Source: Conoideocrella luteorostrata (taxonomy: Eukaryota; Ascomycota; Sordariomycetes; Hypocreales; Clavicipitaceae). Taken from it: a stretch of DNA of 64,000 nucleotides. The position numbers and the translations under genes are program-made. The notes beneath the pieces are model-generated. The model did no database searches. It was not told where the DNA came from and worked only from the letters and a program-made list of their open reading frames with translations. Location of the stretch: the NCBI GenBank assembly GCA_032433595.1, contig JASWJB010000232.1:1-64000 (forward strand). Reading direction: 5' to 3'. This document shows, piece after piece, positions 56,356 through 64,000 of this stretch (its first letter is position 1; the number at the start of each line of letters is the position of its first letter).

Positions 56356-57784
56356 GGCCAATTAAATTAGTCAAGGCGCTTCGACGGTGAGACAAGGCGC
56401 TTAAAACGGCGAGACTGGAACGTGTTGGTGGTCATGAAGGACGACCGGCCATAACTTTAGCTTTATTTGATTTCCAAAGAAGTTAACCCCCCCCTTCCCT
56501 GGGCCGCCCCCCTACAAAAAAAGATACGTCTACTACCTCTAAGAAAGACGCTATGAATTATTGTAAAAGATACGACGGAAAATGGCGCGTTAGATGTTCG
56601 GTGCTGCATGCATCAGATGCAATATACTCGACCGACGATATGAGTCGCAGGCCCGAATTGTGACTCGTCGTTTTCCGATATTGGAGTGCCATGCGATCGG
56701 GGAGAAAATATGACAGACGCACGAGGGGAACGGACAGGGAGCACAGATGGGGCTTCTTTTCTTCTCAGCCATTTGCGAATTGGAGCCACATGGGGCCCTT
56801 CGCCAAACTCGGCGACAATATCGATACGTGGAAACTGGTGATGCGAAATATGTCGGGCATGTTGGCGTTGGCGGTCCAGAGTCGGATCACCCCACATTTT
56901 GAAACGGGGAAGGAGCGCTGCAGCTATCATTGGTCGGAGTAACTCCGACGCTTTGCTGTCATTTTTGGTCTTGGACCTCTTTTTTCATTTATTTTAGGTG
57001 GAAAGGGGGGTATTTGCTTCCTTGCGGTGTTCAGTCAACAACCGTGCATGACGGACCAGCAGTACCCGGATTGCATTCTATTGTGTATTCCCCGTATTGT
57101 ATCATGCTTCGTTTCGCCAAGGATATAGGTAAGCAGGAGTGGCACAGCGGAGAGGCCGAGGAGTGCGAAGAATCGCGGACATGGCTGCTTGGCTTGCGGG
57201 CTAGCGAATCGTGCGGCCAACGAGCTTTAAGAACGTACATCGCGATCATTGGTCCTGCAGGACTGCCGGGCAATGGTTGGAGTCAACCAACTTCTGCCAG
57301 GTATTGTTGTCAATTTCGCCTCGTTACTTCTTCCATTCTTGGCGCAGCACTGCATTTACGCTCGGGCAAGACTGCTTCTGACATCAAATAACTGGGCGGA
57401 AGCCAAAGCTTCAATACGATTCAGCCACTCTTGCCGGCCGCCTCGTAACCACCGGGCTATGATTACGACTATGGATGACCAGTCGATTTGTATGGGTATC
57501 ATGCCGACCTTTGGCAATTCACCCAGCAAGCACCACTGTTTCCGGCATTCCTTTCGTGCTCGTCTATGTTGAACATCGCAAGGCCAAGACTCGTACCTAG
57601 CTTGATGGGGTCTTGAGTACGCCGGTGAGAAGTGCAGGCATCTCCCTCCAAGGTCGACAATCGACCGACGGCAACTACACAAATGTATGCATCACAGACC
57701 GTTCCGCTGTTGTACACGGCACTGGAACACATTTGGGGATGGAGCGAGCAAGAAATTAGATGCCCTTCATCCCTTGTGACATAG
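56356..57784. other. Gene-free accessory DNA
   Basis: C-rich runs near 56490-56512. ORFs up to 153 codons (56930-57391) show no family resemblance. Decayed upstream exons of the ABC-C relic may lie here, but I could not recognise any. Confidence 0.45.
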
Positions 57785-58288
57785 ATTCTGGGCTCAAGTT
57801 ATCTGTCTATTGTGATTCTATTCACAGCTGTATTCCTGTATTGCCTGCCAAAATTCTATATCGCACCATCCCGTCAATTGCGATTGTACGACCTGCAAGC
57901 TTCAGCGTCCTTGAGCACGTATTTTCTGGAAACAGTCTATGGGCTTGTGACGATTGGAGTATCTCGTTGGAGAGCGGCTTATCGAGTGGCGGCGGTGAAA
58001 CCGCTCAACGCCTCGCACAAACCGCACAATCGTCTATTCTGCATCCAGAGATGGCTTTCGCTCGTGCTAACATGTTTGTTGCAGCGTTGGCACTTGTATT
58101 CGTTGGCTCCGGAGTCTTTATTCCAGGCGCAACAAGCCCGGGTTACCTGGCGCTGACTATCACCAACATCTTGGGCTTGGGTCAAACGCTTGCAACACTG
58201 GTTGCGGCATGAGCACAGCTTGAAAATTCAACTGGTGCAATCTCGCGTATTTGTGACTTTGATGTAAATACACCACAAGAGATCTAGC
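57785..58288 (+). pseudogene. Relic of an ABC-C transporter, second transmembrane domain only
   Basis: From 57785 one frame reads GSSYLSIVILFTAVFLYCLPKFY, then SRQLRLYDLQA, FLETVYGLVTI and LFCIQRWLSLVL. This is the TMD2 intracellular-loop pattern of fungal ABC-C proteins; the intact gene at 49461 has FYPIQHVYLRTSRQMRLLDIEHKAP and CLQRWLTF at the same place. Near 58080 the reading must move to another frame for FVAALALVF, then GATSPGYLALTITNILGLGQTLATLV. There it meets TGA (58210-58212) where the family has Trp, and continues beyond it as AQLENSTGAISRICDFDVNTPQE. No NBD2 follows and no NBD1 precedes. It is more like the MRP core consensus than like its intact neighbour, so it is probably a separate paralogue that decayed. 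Confidence 0.8.

Positions 58289-64000
<5,712 letters not shown>

Overview
This is nuclear genomic DNA from a filamentous ascomycete. The evidence is genes split by short introns (about 45-180 bp, GT..AG, often with a CTAAC-like branch site), a Zn2Cys6 regulator, a Dsc-type E3 ligase, fungal NADP-glutamate dehydrogenase, and no bacterial operon structure. Protein character points to the Hypocreales (Sordariomycetes). That placement is an inference from family resemblance, not a database match.

Layout. 1-2.1 kb is AT-rich intergenic DNA with short tandem repeats. 2.1-4.8 kb (-) encodes a mitochondrial-type NAD malic enzyme. 4.8-10.3 kb has no gene I can support. 10.3-18.1 kb holds a large acidic protein with a POT1/Cdc13-type OB domain (-), a divergent DEDDh nuclease of the Gfd2/YDR514C type (+) and a flavin monooxygenase (+). 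19-40 kb is a dense housekeeping block: RPL4 (-), an 889-residue Ser/Arg-rich protein with paired cysteines (-), a PGA2-like protein (-), a monocarboxylate-type MFS transporter (+), mitochondrial EF-Tu (+), RPS29 (-), a KDEL-ended disulfide isomerase (+), an HSBP1-like coiled coil (-), the Dsc1/Tul1-type RING ligase (+) and a Zn2Cys6 factor (-). 40-62 kb is gene-poor and accessory-looking: a small membrane protein (+), a broken secreted cysteine-rich gene (-), a rhomboid protease (+), a 15-exon ABC-C transporter (+), a DUF7730-like gene (-) and an ABC-C relic (+). From 62.2 kb to the right edge lies NADP-glutamate dehydrogenase (+), cut by the window end.

Functionally, several products act in protein synthesis (RPL4, RPS29, mitochondrial EF-Tu) and in the secretory/ER-Golgi pathway (disulfide isomerase, PGA2, Dsc1/Tul1, rhomboid). 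The rhomboid and the Dsc ligase are notable neighbours, because in aspergilli a rhomboid protease works with the Dsc complex in sterol-regulatory (SREBP) cleavage. Malic enzyme and GDH link carbon and nitrogen metabolism and NAD(P)H supply. Nothing in the window is a convincing biosynthetic cluster, phage, CRISPR array or new defence system. The most striking unexplained signal is a 9-bp motif, TACGGAGTA/TACTCCGTA, found exactly 23 times and only outside coding exons. All splice sites were derived by hand from reading frame and splice consensus.
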